This document shows, piece by piece, positions 9,742 to 19,249 of a DNA stretch of 64,000 bases. Made by a program: the position numbers and the translations under genes. Origin of the DNA: Trileptium ribeirensis. Lineage: Eukaryota > Nematoda > Enoplea > Enoplida > Thoracostomopsidae. The stretch is from contig JASANE010016390.1 in NCBI GenBank assembly GCA_030248225.1, forward strand, positions 1 to 64,000, written 5' to 3'. Each line of letters begins with the position of its first letter. Within the stretch, counting starts at the first letter, position 1. Under the pieces are notes generated by a model. The model was not told where the DNA came from. It was given only the letters and a program-made list of their open reading frames with translations, and made no database searches.

Positions 9742-10043
9742 GATGCATGTTTGGAGGATAGGAATTTGAGATCGATATACTTCTGTGATTGCCTGCGTGA
9801 TACGTGAGTTGATAAACGGGCAACGATCTCCAAAAGTCCCTCTAGGTGTTTTAACATACTACTGCTGACGTGTATCCCAGGCATAGTGTGTAGGAACGGA
9901 GATGCGAACCCTAACAGCCCTGACAAAACGGCAGCGTCCCGCCGTCGGTCAATTCGGGCCGTCCCAGCCACCCGACGTCTAGGCAACTGGTGGGCATGGC
10001 ATATCCGCTCCGACACAGCTATGACCCTCCGATAAAATAACAT
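9717..10043 (-). CDS. ORF2 continuation after an in-frame TGA
   Basis: A 108-codon basic frame (Arg-rich between residues 21 and 36) beginning with ATG immediately after the TGA of ORF2 and in the same reading frame. It has no recognised domain. The immediate continuation suggests either a nonsense mutation that split a longer ORF2 product of about 625 residues or a leaky stop. Its 3' end overlaps ORF3 by 25 bases with a minus-one frame change. Confidence 0.4.
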   Translation of the reverse strand: MLFYRRVIAVSERICHAHQLPRRRVAGTARIDRRRDAAVLSGLLGFASPFLHTMPGIHVSSSMLKHLEGLLEIVARLSTHVSRRQSQKYIDLKFLSSKHASCARNGTI

Positions 10044-11594
10044 TCACACTGGCATCCGATCTTCCCCGAAACGTAGCGGAGGCAGTGCGAGAATATAATG
10101 GGGGAATTTTCCGTGACATTCCGGTTTAACTGCTGGTACAAATTCTGAATCCGGTCCCAGCACCAGTAATCGCTCCTCTTCAGGTAATTCCTGCAAAATC
10201 AGTGGTTCCACTATTTCACTGGATCTATCTAATGCGTGCAGTTTCCTCAGTATGATGTCTAATATCTGTTGTTTATGCATCCGAGTATTCCTGTGATCTA
10301 ACTTGTACTTAAATGCTATCAAATCCGTGTCCGTGTTGTTAATCACGATGTCCAGGCCAACTTGCCCAAAAGTGCCTGCCTTCCCGCGTGGTTCGGGTGG
10401 TTTTAATGCTCGTTCAATTATCGTAGTCAAATAAACCGGCGATCCGGTCGAGCTGATCCCTATTTCGTGGGCTTCTTCTGTACTCAGTTGACATGCTACA
10501 ATTTCCGCCTTACTCTCCAATCGCTGATTTTCCGATCCACTTGCTCTCTGTGCTATGTTGATTACCATGGGGGTTATCATCACAATCTTCGAGCTTTTGC
10601 TGGTTACTACTGGTTCTTCCTTATCGGCATAATTCTTCTTTAGGTTACTAGGTTCTCCGTCATTATCATTGGGTTCCGCCATCTGGTCATTAGGCTCCAT
10701 AGTTTCACTGATTCTAGCTCGATTATCGTGGTGTTCTAGGCTTGCAATATTTTCGGCATTCGGCTCGGCGTTGTCTCCGTGCAGCCCTAAACCTGTTTCA
10801 CTTACATGCTGCACAGTCTCTACCCCCGGTTCTACACACATTCCCGTGGTGTCGGTTCTAGCCGACTCAGACTCAAGCACACAAATATTCACCTGCCGGT
10901 TTGAGCTACTATGCAACGACAAACGATAACCGTAGTTCCCGACCCGGTCGGGCCCTACGGCTCCTACACTTAGGGACCGAACTCTATTCGAATTTGAACC
11001 TACACATAAATTATAATTTTGAACGGAGCTAGGGCAATCAGGACAGCTCACTTCCCGACGCCTCCCTCGCACCTGGCTAGTGTCCACGAGCGGTCTTCCC
11101 CGGCCTCTAAAGATACTAGGGTACACATACACTTTCGAATTTTGAACGGAGTTAGGGCAATCGGACTGACCCGTGTTCCGAAGGTCTCCATCGCACCTGA
11201 CCAGTGTCCACGAGCGGTCTTCCCCGGTCGGTTGAAACGCTACAGGGGCCTCACACGGCCGCCCTAAATTGGTGGAAGTCAGTTTAGTTAGGTTGGATGC
11301 ATCCGCCAGGTTAAGTTCACTTAGTTCCTTAGGTTCGCGGTTCCTCGGTAATCCATTCCATCCATTAGGTTCCGCTAGGCTAAGTTCCACTAGGTTCTCG
11401 GTATCCGCAAGTCCACTAGGTTCCATTAGGTTCATGAGTTCCTCCGCAGGTTCTTCTGGTTCAGCTTCACATACATAATTTTGAATAAGACTATAGAAAT
11501 TCGCGTCCCCAGGTTGTGCCGCGCCGGCGTTAGAGCCATTACCAGACACGCGACCCCTATTAATCGGCCCCCGAAGCCCGATTAGGTTCTCCAT
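10044..11594 (-). CDS. ORF2: unknown protein with EPN/LMEP repeats
   Basis: A 516-codon frame with ATG at 11594, overlapping the 3' end of Gag by 35 bases in another frame. No family recognised. The N-terminal third contains loose repeats of N-L-M-E-P and E-P-N and two copies of a longer unit ending in CPxSVQN (residues about 123-153 and 164-193). The C-terminal third is more ordered, with hydrophobic stretches around residues 330-380 (KIVMITPMVINIA, SPVYLTTIIERAL). The first residues after the start (GLRGPINR, then VSxNxxNAG) repeat a stretch that Gag encodes about 127 bases earlier. This suggests that Gag and ORF2 were once one frame, split by an out-of-frame tandem duplication. Confidence 0.6.
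   Translation of the reverse strand: MENLIGLRGPINRGRVSGNGSNAGAAQPGDANFYSLIQNYVCEAEPEEPAEELMNLMEPSGLADTENLVELSLAEPNGWNGLPRNREPKELSELNLADASNLTKLTSTNLGRPCEAPVAFQPTGEDRSWTLVRCDGDLRNTGQSDCPNSVQNSKVYVYPSIFRGRGRPLVDTSQVRGRRREVSCPDCPSSVQNYNLCVGSNSNRVRSLSVGAVGPDRVGNYGYRLSLHSSSNRQVNICVLESESARTDTTGMCVEPGVETVQHVSETGLGLHGDNAEPNAENIASLEHHDNRARISETMEPNDQMAEPNDNDGEPSNLKKNYADKEEPVVTSKSSKIVMITPMVINIAQRASGSENQRLESKAEIVACQLSTEEAHEIGISSTGSPVYLTTIIERALKPPEPRGKAGTFGQVGLDIVINNTDTDLIAFKYKLDHRNTRMHKQQILDIILRKLHALDRSSEIVEPLILQELPEEERLLVLGPDSEFVPAVKPECHGKFPHYILALPPLRFGEDRMPV
11018..11236. repeat. About 123 bp tandem duplication inside ORF2
   Basis: The strings tgtccacgagcggtcttccc (11081 and 11205) and gaacggag-tagggcaatc (11021 and 11144) recur at offsets of 124 and 123 bases. 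The first part of the two copies is therefore translated in different frames, while the second part is in the same frame and gives CPNSVQN and CPSSVQN. Confidence 0.75.
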
Positions 11595-11713
11595 CCATTA
11601 GGTTCTTAGGTTCCATCCGATGTGCAGCCGCCTGAGATGGGTTACACGTGCCAGCGTTTGGATCATTGCTAGACACTGATGCCCTATTAATCGGCCCCCG
11701 AAGTCCGAACGGC
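11512..11713. repeat. 127 bp tandem duplication across the Gag/ORF2 junction
   Basis: The string attaatcggcccccgaag occurs twice with a 127-base offset (ending near 11573 and 11700), within copies about 70-75 bases long that are otherwise diverged. Copy A is read in the Gag frame and copy B in the ORF2 frame; both give GLRGPINR followed by VSxNxxNAG. Because 127 is not a multiple of three, the duplication shifts the reading frame by one. Confidence 0.75.
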
Positions 11714-13923
11714 CACCTCCCATATTTCTCACTCGGCACATCAGGATCATTAGGTTCCTTTGGTTCCATTAGGTTCTCGGTTCCTCCTCCCCTCTCACTC
11801 CTCTGCTCGGTATCTCGGTACTCTCCATCTTCTCGCGCCGACTTCCTATCGGGATATACAAATAAGTTGGTTGGCCAACCAGTATTCACAAGGTCTCGGG
11901 TCACACCCTGCGCGCCAGGGGTTGGAAGCAACAAAGCCAAGCGCCGTGTGGGTTCTATATTGCTGTATACTTTACTGTAGTTGTACTCTCCGTATGCAAG
12001 TGTTTCCTCTTCATATGTTTGACTTGGTTCAATGCCACTCCGCGAGCTGATCGCTTGTGACCATTTTCGTGGTGTGTCCTTACTGGTTTGCAATGAATTT
12101 ACCTGATATGCACCTGATTCTGCTTCAATTTCATCTGGGTGTTCTTGCTCAATTTCGAAATTTGGGCTGTTCTGATCTTGCATGGTTTCATCTTCAGTGA
12201 CCGTAATGTTAATTTGTGCCGAACGGGTACCTAAGCCAGCTCCTGCGCGTTCTTCCAGTGTAGACATTTCATGTCGCATGACATCTAGGCGGTGTGCTAG
12301 CTCAGGATCTACTGCTTTGGTCACTGACATTACGCCGGCGTTACGGCGATCAACTCGTTCGTTATTGTGTATTGGTGCCTGCGCGAGTCTATTTCGAGGC
12401 ACTGCTCCTAACTGGTTTGCGTTATTCCAACCGTTACTAGGCGTGCGCGGTCGAAACGGCGCGGCTTCGGCCGACAATAGTTGGGGTGGTGCAGCATAGC
12501 GTCGATCGTATGTTGGGGTATACCCGTTGTTTCGTTGATTGTACCCATTCGCGCTGCGTCCGCGTGATCGATTATAATATCCGGTCTGACCACCATTGCC
12601 ATACGCATTGTAGTTTGTGGGCTCTGGACGATAGTATCCTTGCTGCCCATAACCAACGTATCGCCATTGATTAGCTGTATTGTTCCAATCATCACGTCGC
12701 GAGTATCGTCCTCCACCCCTAGGTTCAACTACTCGATAGCGAGGACGATTATTGTACTGTGGTGGCGGTCTAGCATATTCGATAGCGGGTGGTGGCGGTG
12801 CACCGTACGTGTAGTTAGGCGCTGCTCGCGTGGCTAGGCGTGTGTACTCATTTTGCAATGGATCATATATGTCCATCCGGAAATACGGGCATTCCCTAGC
12901 GAAATGCCCTAGATAGCCACATCGAAAGCATTGGTTTCCTACTGGCGTTGCTGATGGTATCGCACTTGCACCTATCTGCGGTGTTCCGTTATTTTGAATC
13001 ATTGCATTCAGCTGGTGTTGTTCAGTACGCTGGTCTAGTAGATCAATGAGCCGAGCGATAGTAGCATCGCTGCCGGCTGTGGTGCGCTTGTTCTCATCGA
13101 GTGCCTCACGTATCTGGTCTACTAGCTGGTTATTTTCACCTCCCTGTGTCATGTAATTAACTGTTTTAGACCGGCTGCTTTTGCGGACCGGCACTCCGAT
13201 AATATCCTTTTGGGACGCTATAATGGCGTCCTCCTTGTACTTGAGCTTATCCATCATGTGTTTGAAAGATGGATAAGTTTTCCCTATAACGCCAGATTTC
13301 AACTCCTTCCTCAGTCCTTGCCGCAAGAATTTCTGCAGTAGCGCATCACGTTGTTCACCTTCGACCTCCGGGAACGCTTTGTCCACGAGGTTTTGGAGGT
13401 CAAGCCCGTACATGGCGACTGATTCTCGTTCCCCCTGTATGCGCATGCGTAGCGTGATCAATGCGTCTTCGTCTCGCTGCGAGGAGGAATACATTAAACC
13501 CATGTTGCAACAAAGGGCTTCGTATGTTTGTTTCTGGCAGTCCGGGAAACTTTCGTATATCTTAAGCGCTTCGCCCTTTAATACAGTCGGGAAGCAGATG
13601 AGTTTCTGTTCTAATGTCCATCCATTCGCGTCCGTCAGGTTGTCATAGGTGGCTAGCCATGCCTCAAAGTCTTGTCCGTCAGCTCCTGAAAACTGTTGGA
13701 TGTCGCCTACCTGTGTAATTGGTGCCGTTGTGGTTGTCCGTTCCATAAGCTGCTGTAGGATTGCTACTAGTGGGTCTCTTGATACAGTGGGGCTGGGTTC
13801 ATTTGTACTACCAGCCGTGGCGGCCGTGCCACCTCCTACATTTGTTGTCGTTGTGCCGCTAATCGGCGTTCTATTAGCGCTCGCTGGTAACAACTTTTTT
13901 GAATTCCGAATTATTAATATTCC
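11560..13923 (-). CDS. gag: Gag: capsid and CCHC nucleocapsid protein
   Basis: Open from the codon after a stop at 13924-13926 to the stop at 11560. Counting from the TTG at 13893 gives 777 codons. There is no ATG before 13746 (residue 50), so the true start is a lost ATG, a non-ATG codon or the internal ATG. Residues about 66-215 match the Retrotrans_gag style (FSGADGQDFEAWL, LKGEALKIY, LRQGLRKEL). A single zinc knuckle lies at 322-335 (C322, C325, H330, C335; CX2CX4HX4C). After it comes a long Tyr/Gly/Arg/Asn-rich stretch (about 345-480) with RGGGR- and YG-type repeats, expected to bind RNA and to be disordered. The C-terminal 150 residues carry MEP and EPN repeats shared with ORF2. Gag proteins assemble the particle and package the genome. 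Confidence 0.88.
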   Translation of the reverse strand, partial: GILIIRNSKKLLPASANRTPISGTTTTNVGGGTAATAGSTNEPSPTVSRDPLVAILQQLMERTTTTAPITQVGDIQQFSGADGQDFEAWLATYDNLTDANGWTLEQKLICFPTVLKGEALKIYESFPDCQKQTYEALCCNMGLMYSSSQRDEDALITLRMRIQGERESVAMYGLDLQNLVDKAFPEVEGEQRDALLQKFLRQGLRKELKSGVIGKTYPSFKHMMDKLKYKEDAIIASQKDIIGVPVRKSSRSKTVNYMTQGGENNQLVDQIREALDENKRTTAGSDATIARLIDLLDQRTEQHQLNAMIQNNGTPQIGASAIPSATPVGNQCFRCGYLGHFARECPYFRMDIYDPLQNEYTRLATRAAPNYTYGAPPPPAIEYARPPPQYNNRPRYRVVEPRGGGRYSRRDDWNNTANQWRYVGYGQQGYYRPEPTNYNAYGNGGQTGYYNRSRGRSANGYNQRNNGYTPTYDRRYAAPPQLLSAEAAPFRPRTPSNGWNNANQLGAVPRNRLAQAPIHNNERVDRRNAGVMSVTKAVDPELAHRLDVMRHEMSTLEERAGAGLGTRSAQINITVTEDETMQDQNSPNFEIEQEHPDEIEAESGAYQVNSLQTSKDTPRKWSQAISSRSGIEPSQTYEEETLAYGEYNYSKVYSNIEPTRRLALLLPTPGAQGVTRDLVNTGWPTNLFVYPDRKSAREDGEYRDTEQRSERGGGTENLMEPKEPNDPDVPSEKYGRWPFGLRGPINRASVSSNDPNAGTCNPSQAAAHRMEPKNLMDGEPNRASGAD

Positions 13924-13926
13924 CTA

Positions 13927-16900
13927 TTTGTTTTGAGCTGTTGGGCGTCCGTAACTCAAACCTGACTTGAGCACGGATGTTAAATGTATGATCAAATATA
14001 CGTGTTTACTTTATAGCGGAAGTTCTACTGTCAAGTAAACTTCACTGTACCTGTGTGCCTATTCCTTAAGTATGTGACTGATGGTGTAAAGTTTTCGCTA
14101 CGCTTGATCACAGCAGCTAACTACACTCCAAATATGACCTCAACTTTACGGAGGTTAGATTGCTTTGCTTCACTAAAGGTGATTGCTGGCTCAATTCACT
14201 AGACTCAAACCGTGTCCTATAAATTATAACTATCTTGTTATTTGCAACCAGAATCGGGTGGTTCACTGGTCCGAACTAACTATGACTTTTCGGTAAATTT
14301 CACGGAAAGGTCTATAACGACGAAAGGCCGCAATAGTAGTTTGAAATCACTTAACCGGTCAGGACGTTACAAACCACCCGTACAAAATTGGCGAAATTAT
14401 AGCGTCCCTGGTCTCAACTGACTTGGAGGTACGCGCAACAAAATAGTACAGAAACCCAAATTGGACACCCTATTACAAGTCACACTATTATGTCGGCACC
14501 AAAATAACTATTGCACACTAACTTAAACCAATTCAAAGTATATTACAAATCAAGCAAAGTTTTATACTGACCACTGTCAAAGGTATTTTAGCGACTTGAA
14601 TGTTCGTTGTAAAATTCACTGCGGATCCTTCCAGGCGACGGTGGTACGATGGCTATCGGGCAATAGCTGTTTAGCTCCAATTCCGACCAGTGTGATCTGA
14701 CACGAAGGTGATGGCGTTGCGAGATGTGCTTGAGGATTTACACCGCAAGTGATTCGGTAATTGTTCACTGGCGACGCAACTGTGAAAGTCACTCACACTA
14801 AAACGTTCTCCAAGGTGGCACTAAAGTCAAAGTAATAAATCAGTAGCAGAATGCCAAAGGCACGAATGACGGCAGAGTCAGTTCGTATAACACCGAGCGC
14901 GGATTCGAAACAATAAGTCCCGAATTAGGAGACGAGCAGTTCTCAGTTCGATCGATAATCGGCGTTACCCGTCGTCACACAATAATATACTTTCGACGAA
15001 GCGATTATTTTACTTCTCTATTATACAGACAATATTTGCTAACCGATTACGTTATATCAGGATAATACTCAACGCGACCTTACGATATACCTGAAATACC
15101 GACTACTACCCGGCTACAGCCAATTCGGTAAGCCAAAATAACCATCATACCTCCGATAGTCCAAACGCTTGAGTCCATTCAAGGCAGTTAGCGTAACATC
15201 CGGCTCCGTTCTACTTTCACCACTGACTACACAATTTTATGCCCGGTCCACACGTCATGGGGACCCACAACATTCCACATACCTGGGGCTCTGCTATAAA
15301 ATCTGTCAACTTAGCGATCACTCTACTCTAACCCTGCGGCTCAGACGCACCATCAGTAGGCCCCCAGAACGAGTGAACCAGACACACCGCCTCTGTATTG
15401 CGACTGCTTCTACGGCTGCCCGAACATGCAAGCAACAGATACCACCTCTGGTTACACAACGACGGCTAACAATAATCTTGACCGCAACAAACACCAATCG
15501 GCATCTCTAGTGCGGGAGGTCTACCTTTTGTTTTACCTGGAACCCTGTTTGTCGCAGAAGTTTGATTACGCCTCACGGCGTGGCCCCCACTTTTATTTAT
15601 GTACTAGGACCAGTTCTGGCCCTAAGGGATCCCAGCTGCACCACGGTTTACTCTATTGTGGTGCCCGGACAACCCCGGCTTCCACGTCTCCCCGGTGATC
15701 TATGCGATGACCTAAGGGAACCGCTTAGCTTAGCAGGCTGCTGGCGGGTTAACCAGGGTGTTCGGCCTGGCCCCTATATTGGCCCACGTATCTAGTGGTA
15801 TGAAGGTCCCCCGAGGGAGAGTCAACCATTAAGCCTGCTCACAGGTAATAAGGCTGACTCGCCTTTCCCTCATTATCAACTCAATCCCCTAAGCGGGGTT
15901 CTCTGGTCCTAATGTAATCTTGATGAGGTTCCTAGTTGGTATGTTCCCTTGTGCTATTGTCCCGTTCTAATCCTAGGTAAAACATGACTGGCCCTATTAA
16001 AGCTGAATGACGACAAGATTTAGTTGCTTATTTTAACGTTGGGGCACTGAGGCGGAGGCCCCAGTCCCTTGGATGTCAAGAATCTAATCGCCAGCACTAT
16101 ATACCGGACGGTGGGCAATGTAGAGCATAGATAGGCTGTGGGGGTTCGCAGCAGGGTGCTCCTGAAAATTCGAGTGAATGCGGGTACTGCGCGGAGTACA
16201 GAGGGGTTGCCGCCTCGGGCCTTGAAGCGGGGAAGCGGAGGATGGGAATTAGCAGATTTTGGGTCAGCAAGCACAGGGTCGTGTATGACTAACTCGCTAC
16301 AACATAAATTTCGCTTCGGTTCTAAATCTGTTAAATCCTTAAAGAGGGATTGCTTAAATTACTTGTGAAAACTCCTGCCGAGGTAAGAAATTTAATCAAA
16401 TGTCCCGAACTGCTTCAAAAATGGCACGCGGTTCAATAGATTTACTATTGACCCCCTTTTCGTACTTGGCACACTATATGACATTGCCCAATCGGGGCAT
16501 ACAACACTCAATTGTAATATTTCATTCAACTATCAGGTTCATAATATAGCATAAAATTTACGGGCTCCCTACAAGACACCCTCGAATACATTTTTCGCCA
16601 TCTTTGAACACGAAACCCTAAAAATTTGATTGAGTTAGGACAGACGAGGTGTTTCTGAAACCGATGAATTTCCTGAAAATTATCCGATGGCTTAGTCTAT
16701 TGAGTAATTCGACCTTCAAAAACGAGTCCAGGGGTTCCAAATTTACATAATTTCCACAGCGACTGGAGTGGCTCACGAACGGCATAACCGATCCGAACTC
16801 GCTCCCAGAGAGCTCCGGGAGAGGGTGCCAACGTGGCTTCTCCCCGTAGTTGCACGGTTAGAAAAACCACGTCCCACCAAAATTTTGATGCAATTTAGCT

Positions 16901-19249
16901 CACCGCCAACTCCAGTCTCTGTTTCGTCCTCTGTTCAGCTGAGGATCCTCCTAAAAATTTTGATTAGACTCTGGCCCGCAGTCGTTTGCATCGGAATCCA
17001 ACCGGAAGCAGAAGGAACACCGAACGAATGAGGATTCGACGCTGCGGCTCGTTTTCAAACAAACGGGGATCAGCTCGTGCTCCCCACGGATGCAAACGGT
17101 TACGTCTAAAAACCTTCCGCTTAGCACCTAGGAATTTTACTGAAGTTTGTTTAGTGACAGCTTTTAATTATGACTTCCTATCATAGAACTTTCGTAGCCC
17201 CAACATAATGCGAAATCTGTAAAATTTTAAATGCTATTGCTTAGAGCAAAAATTCGAGTCAGCACCGTTGGTCTTAGCTTGGAAATTTTACTACCTATCT
17301 TTCGCCCTAGAATTTAGAACACTCCCCGGACATGTGAACGGAAAGAACGTCCGAGGAGCGGGGAACCAGTCGAAACATGACCAAGTAAAATTTTAAACAA
17401 ATTTCTGTGCGTTTTGCGAATTTCGGCGGGGTCCGACCTTTACGGGCGCGCGGAGCATCCTTCCGATGCTCCAACGTCCGCAAAGGGCGGCCCTTGCGCG
17501 GTTGTGAAAATCCTAATTCCAGGGGAGGCTCTCCACCGTAGGGGTACGGCGAGAAACCCACCCTGGTAAGTCTATAAAAGCGACAGCTCAGAACAAAATG
17601 CAAAGCTTGGCGAAAACCTATAAATTTTTAAAACTGGCGACAACCGCCAAAACAAAAGCCCTAACTTCGACTGGTCCCGATCGGGGAATCGGGCAGTCTC
17701 TTTTATACCGTCGTTTAGCCCCCCTACAATAATTTTGAAATTTGTAATTTTAGCAATGCATCCTGCTGGCGGCAAAAGCCTCTTACTGGTATGCATAGAT
17801 ACATATATATAAGCATAAGCAGAATCGAACACTTAAACTACCAACATAAAGCAACAATTTGTTAAGCACACGGCACATAACTGACCAAAGGCGATGTGTA
17901 CGAATATTGGTCATTGACGATCGGATAGTATAATTAATGCCTCTACGCAGACAAGTTTCGGGCAACAGACCAGAGGGCCGCGTAAACAACAAAACCTCGC
18001 GCTGGTCGGCGCGAGGCATATTATTCTGAGAAATATAAAAGCGCTTTAGGCGCCGTATATAAATAGAAATTTTTATAGGTTTTGTATTTATTTTTCAGGA
18101 GCGGATAGGAGTAGGCGGCCGGGGGCGGGATCATATCCATGCCCTGGCTGGTCGCCTACTGACCAAATTAAGATATTTTCGGTATTCCCTATAGGTGGCC
18201 CGCTAGAGCCAGATTTATGCGTGCACGATAGGGAAATTTTTGGTCCCGACTAGGTTATGGGGATCCCATAGAGTTCCGTTGGGGCGGGTGGCCCCGGTTT
18301 TCGCTAAGATGGTTAATATAGACCCCAGTTGAGGTACGGGGCTTGAAAAATCGGGAAGTTTTGGTTCAGGATGTGGTGATTTAGCGCCCAAACGTTTGAG
18401 AGTTTAAACGCGGGATCGAGAGTCCCTAAGTACTTACGGGTTGGGAGTATGTTGATCCGAAGGAACGATTTTGAAGCCTTAAAGATCCCTTATGATAATT
18501 TGATGCCCCCTTTTTTGGCTTGCGATACATAAAAACCAAAATTATCAAATTTCTTACACCCCTTGAAAAAATGAAATTTTTGTCACCTTACGACAATTTG
18601 ATCGTTCTTCTGATGTATTCCAAAGATCCCATGAAACATATACATGTACATATTATACATATTTCTTTTCCCTGCGTGTCAGGACAGGTCCCAAAGATCC
18701 GAATTTAAAATAAAACTCCCGTTCAAACTTTGATAAAGATCCTGCACTTTAGCTCGGTCCATCTTGACGCACCTGGGACATATCCACACTACCTTGCACA
18801 CTTTAACAACAGATACAATTCATTTACTTTGGGTAAGGATGCGCATCGGAATCGACCCTGGGGCACCTAATCGACGAAGTTGTTAAGTCAACTTACGAAA
18901 TCTTTCCCCTTGTCCCCGGCCGATTCGACCACGCATCCGCACCACTTTCTAATGCAAACCAATCATACAATAGCATAACATTATTATTGATGAATCGATA
19001 GTGACCCTGGGATCGATCGGATACCCCGACAGTATAATTTTGGTTCAATTTTGGTGCGTAATCACCCCGCGCACCTCGGGCTGGCGGAGCGTGATGACAC
19101 AGTTATAGCATACGATACAATACTATATTTTATTCAACACAATCATCAATACAACATTGAATCCTTGGATCACGTTCCACCGGTATCCGATCGCCCTTCA
19201 TCCACCACATTTTGAGGTCTTTGTGGCCCGATTTTGAATATTTAAGATT
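13927..19249. other. G+C-intermediate non-coding block upstream of the retroelement
   Basis: No coding frame of recognisable family occurs. The base composition resembles that of the retroelement rather than the A+T-rich flanks, so the 5' untranslated region and 5' LTR of the element may lie here, but no LTR boundary, primer-binding site or repeated terminus could be identified by eye. Several hairpins stand out: GCACCAC/GTGGTGC near 15635-15665 with a 13-base loop, GGAGCAT/ATGCTCC near 17452-17472, and a perfect 8 bp stem CCTCGCGC/GCGCGAGG at 17995-18016. Confidence 0.45.

Larger units (their letters stand above)
3239..13926 (-). mobile_element. Ty3/gypsy-type retroelement with Env placed between Gag and Pol
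   Basis: A minus-strand retroelement body of about 10.7 kb. Reading 5' to 3' it holds Gag (13923-11560), ORF2 (11594-10044), a continuation frame (10043-9717), ORF3 (9741-8872), a fused Env-protease-RT-RNase H frame (8878-3914) and integrase (3913-3239). The assignment to Ty3/gypsy rests on the domain order RT, RNase H, integrase and on motif style (YIDD, TDAS, an HHCC finger, the ERFNRTL context). What is unusual is the envelope upstream of protease and the unrecognised reading frames between Gag and Env. The copy seems inactive: Gag lacks an early ATG, there are in-frame stops, and integrase breaks off after the catalytic Glu region. No flanking LTR pair, primer-binding site or polypurine tract could be recognised, so the outer limits are unknown and these coordinates mark only the coding body. 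Confidence 0.9.

Noticed and set aside
14494..14510. tgtcggcacca considered as a minus-strand primer-binding site
   Set aside because: Only about eight bases would match a tRNA 3' end and no LTR terminus adjoins it.
15655..15680. tggtgcccggac considered as a plus-strand retroviral primer-binding site
   Set aside because: It is on the wrong strand for the retroelement, no LTR end precedes it, and the following bases do not match a tRNA 3' arm well; the GTGGTGC part is also one arm of a local hairpin.
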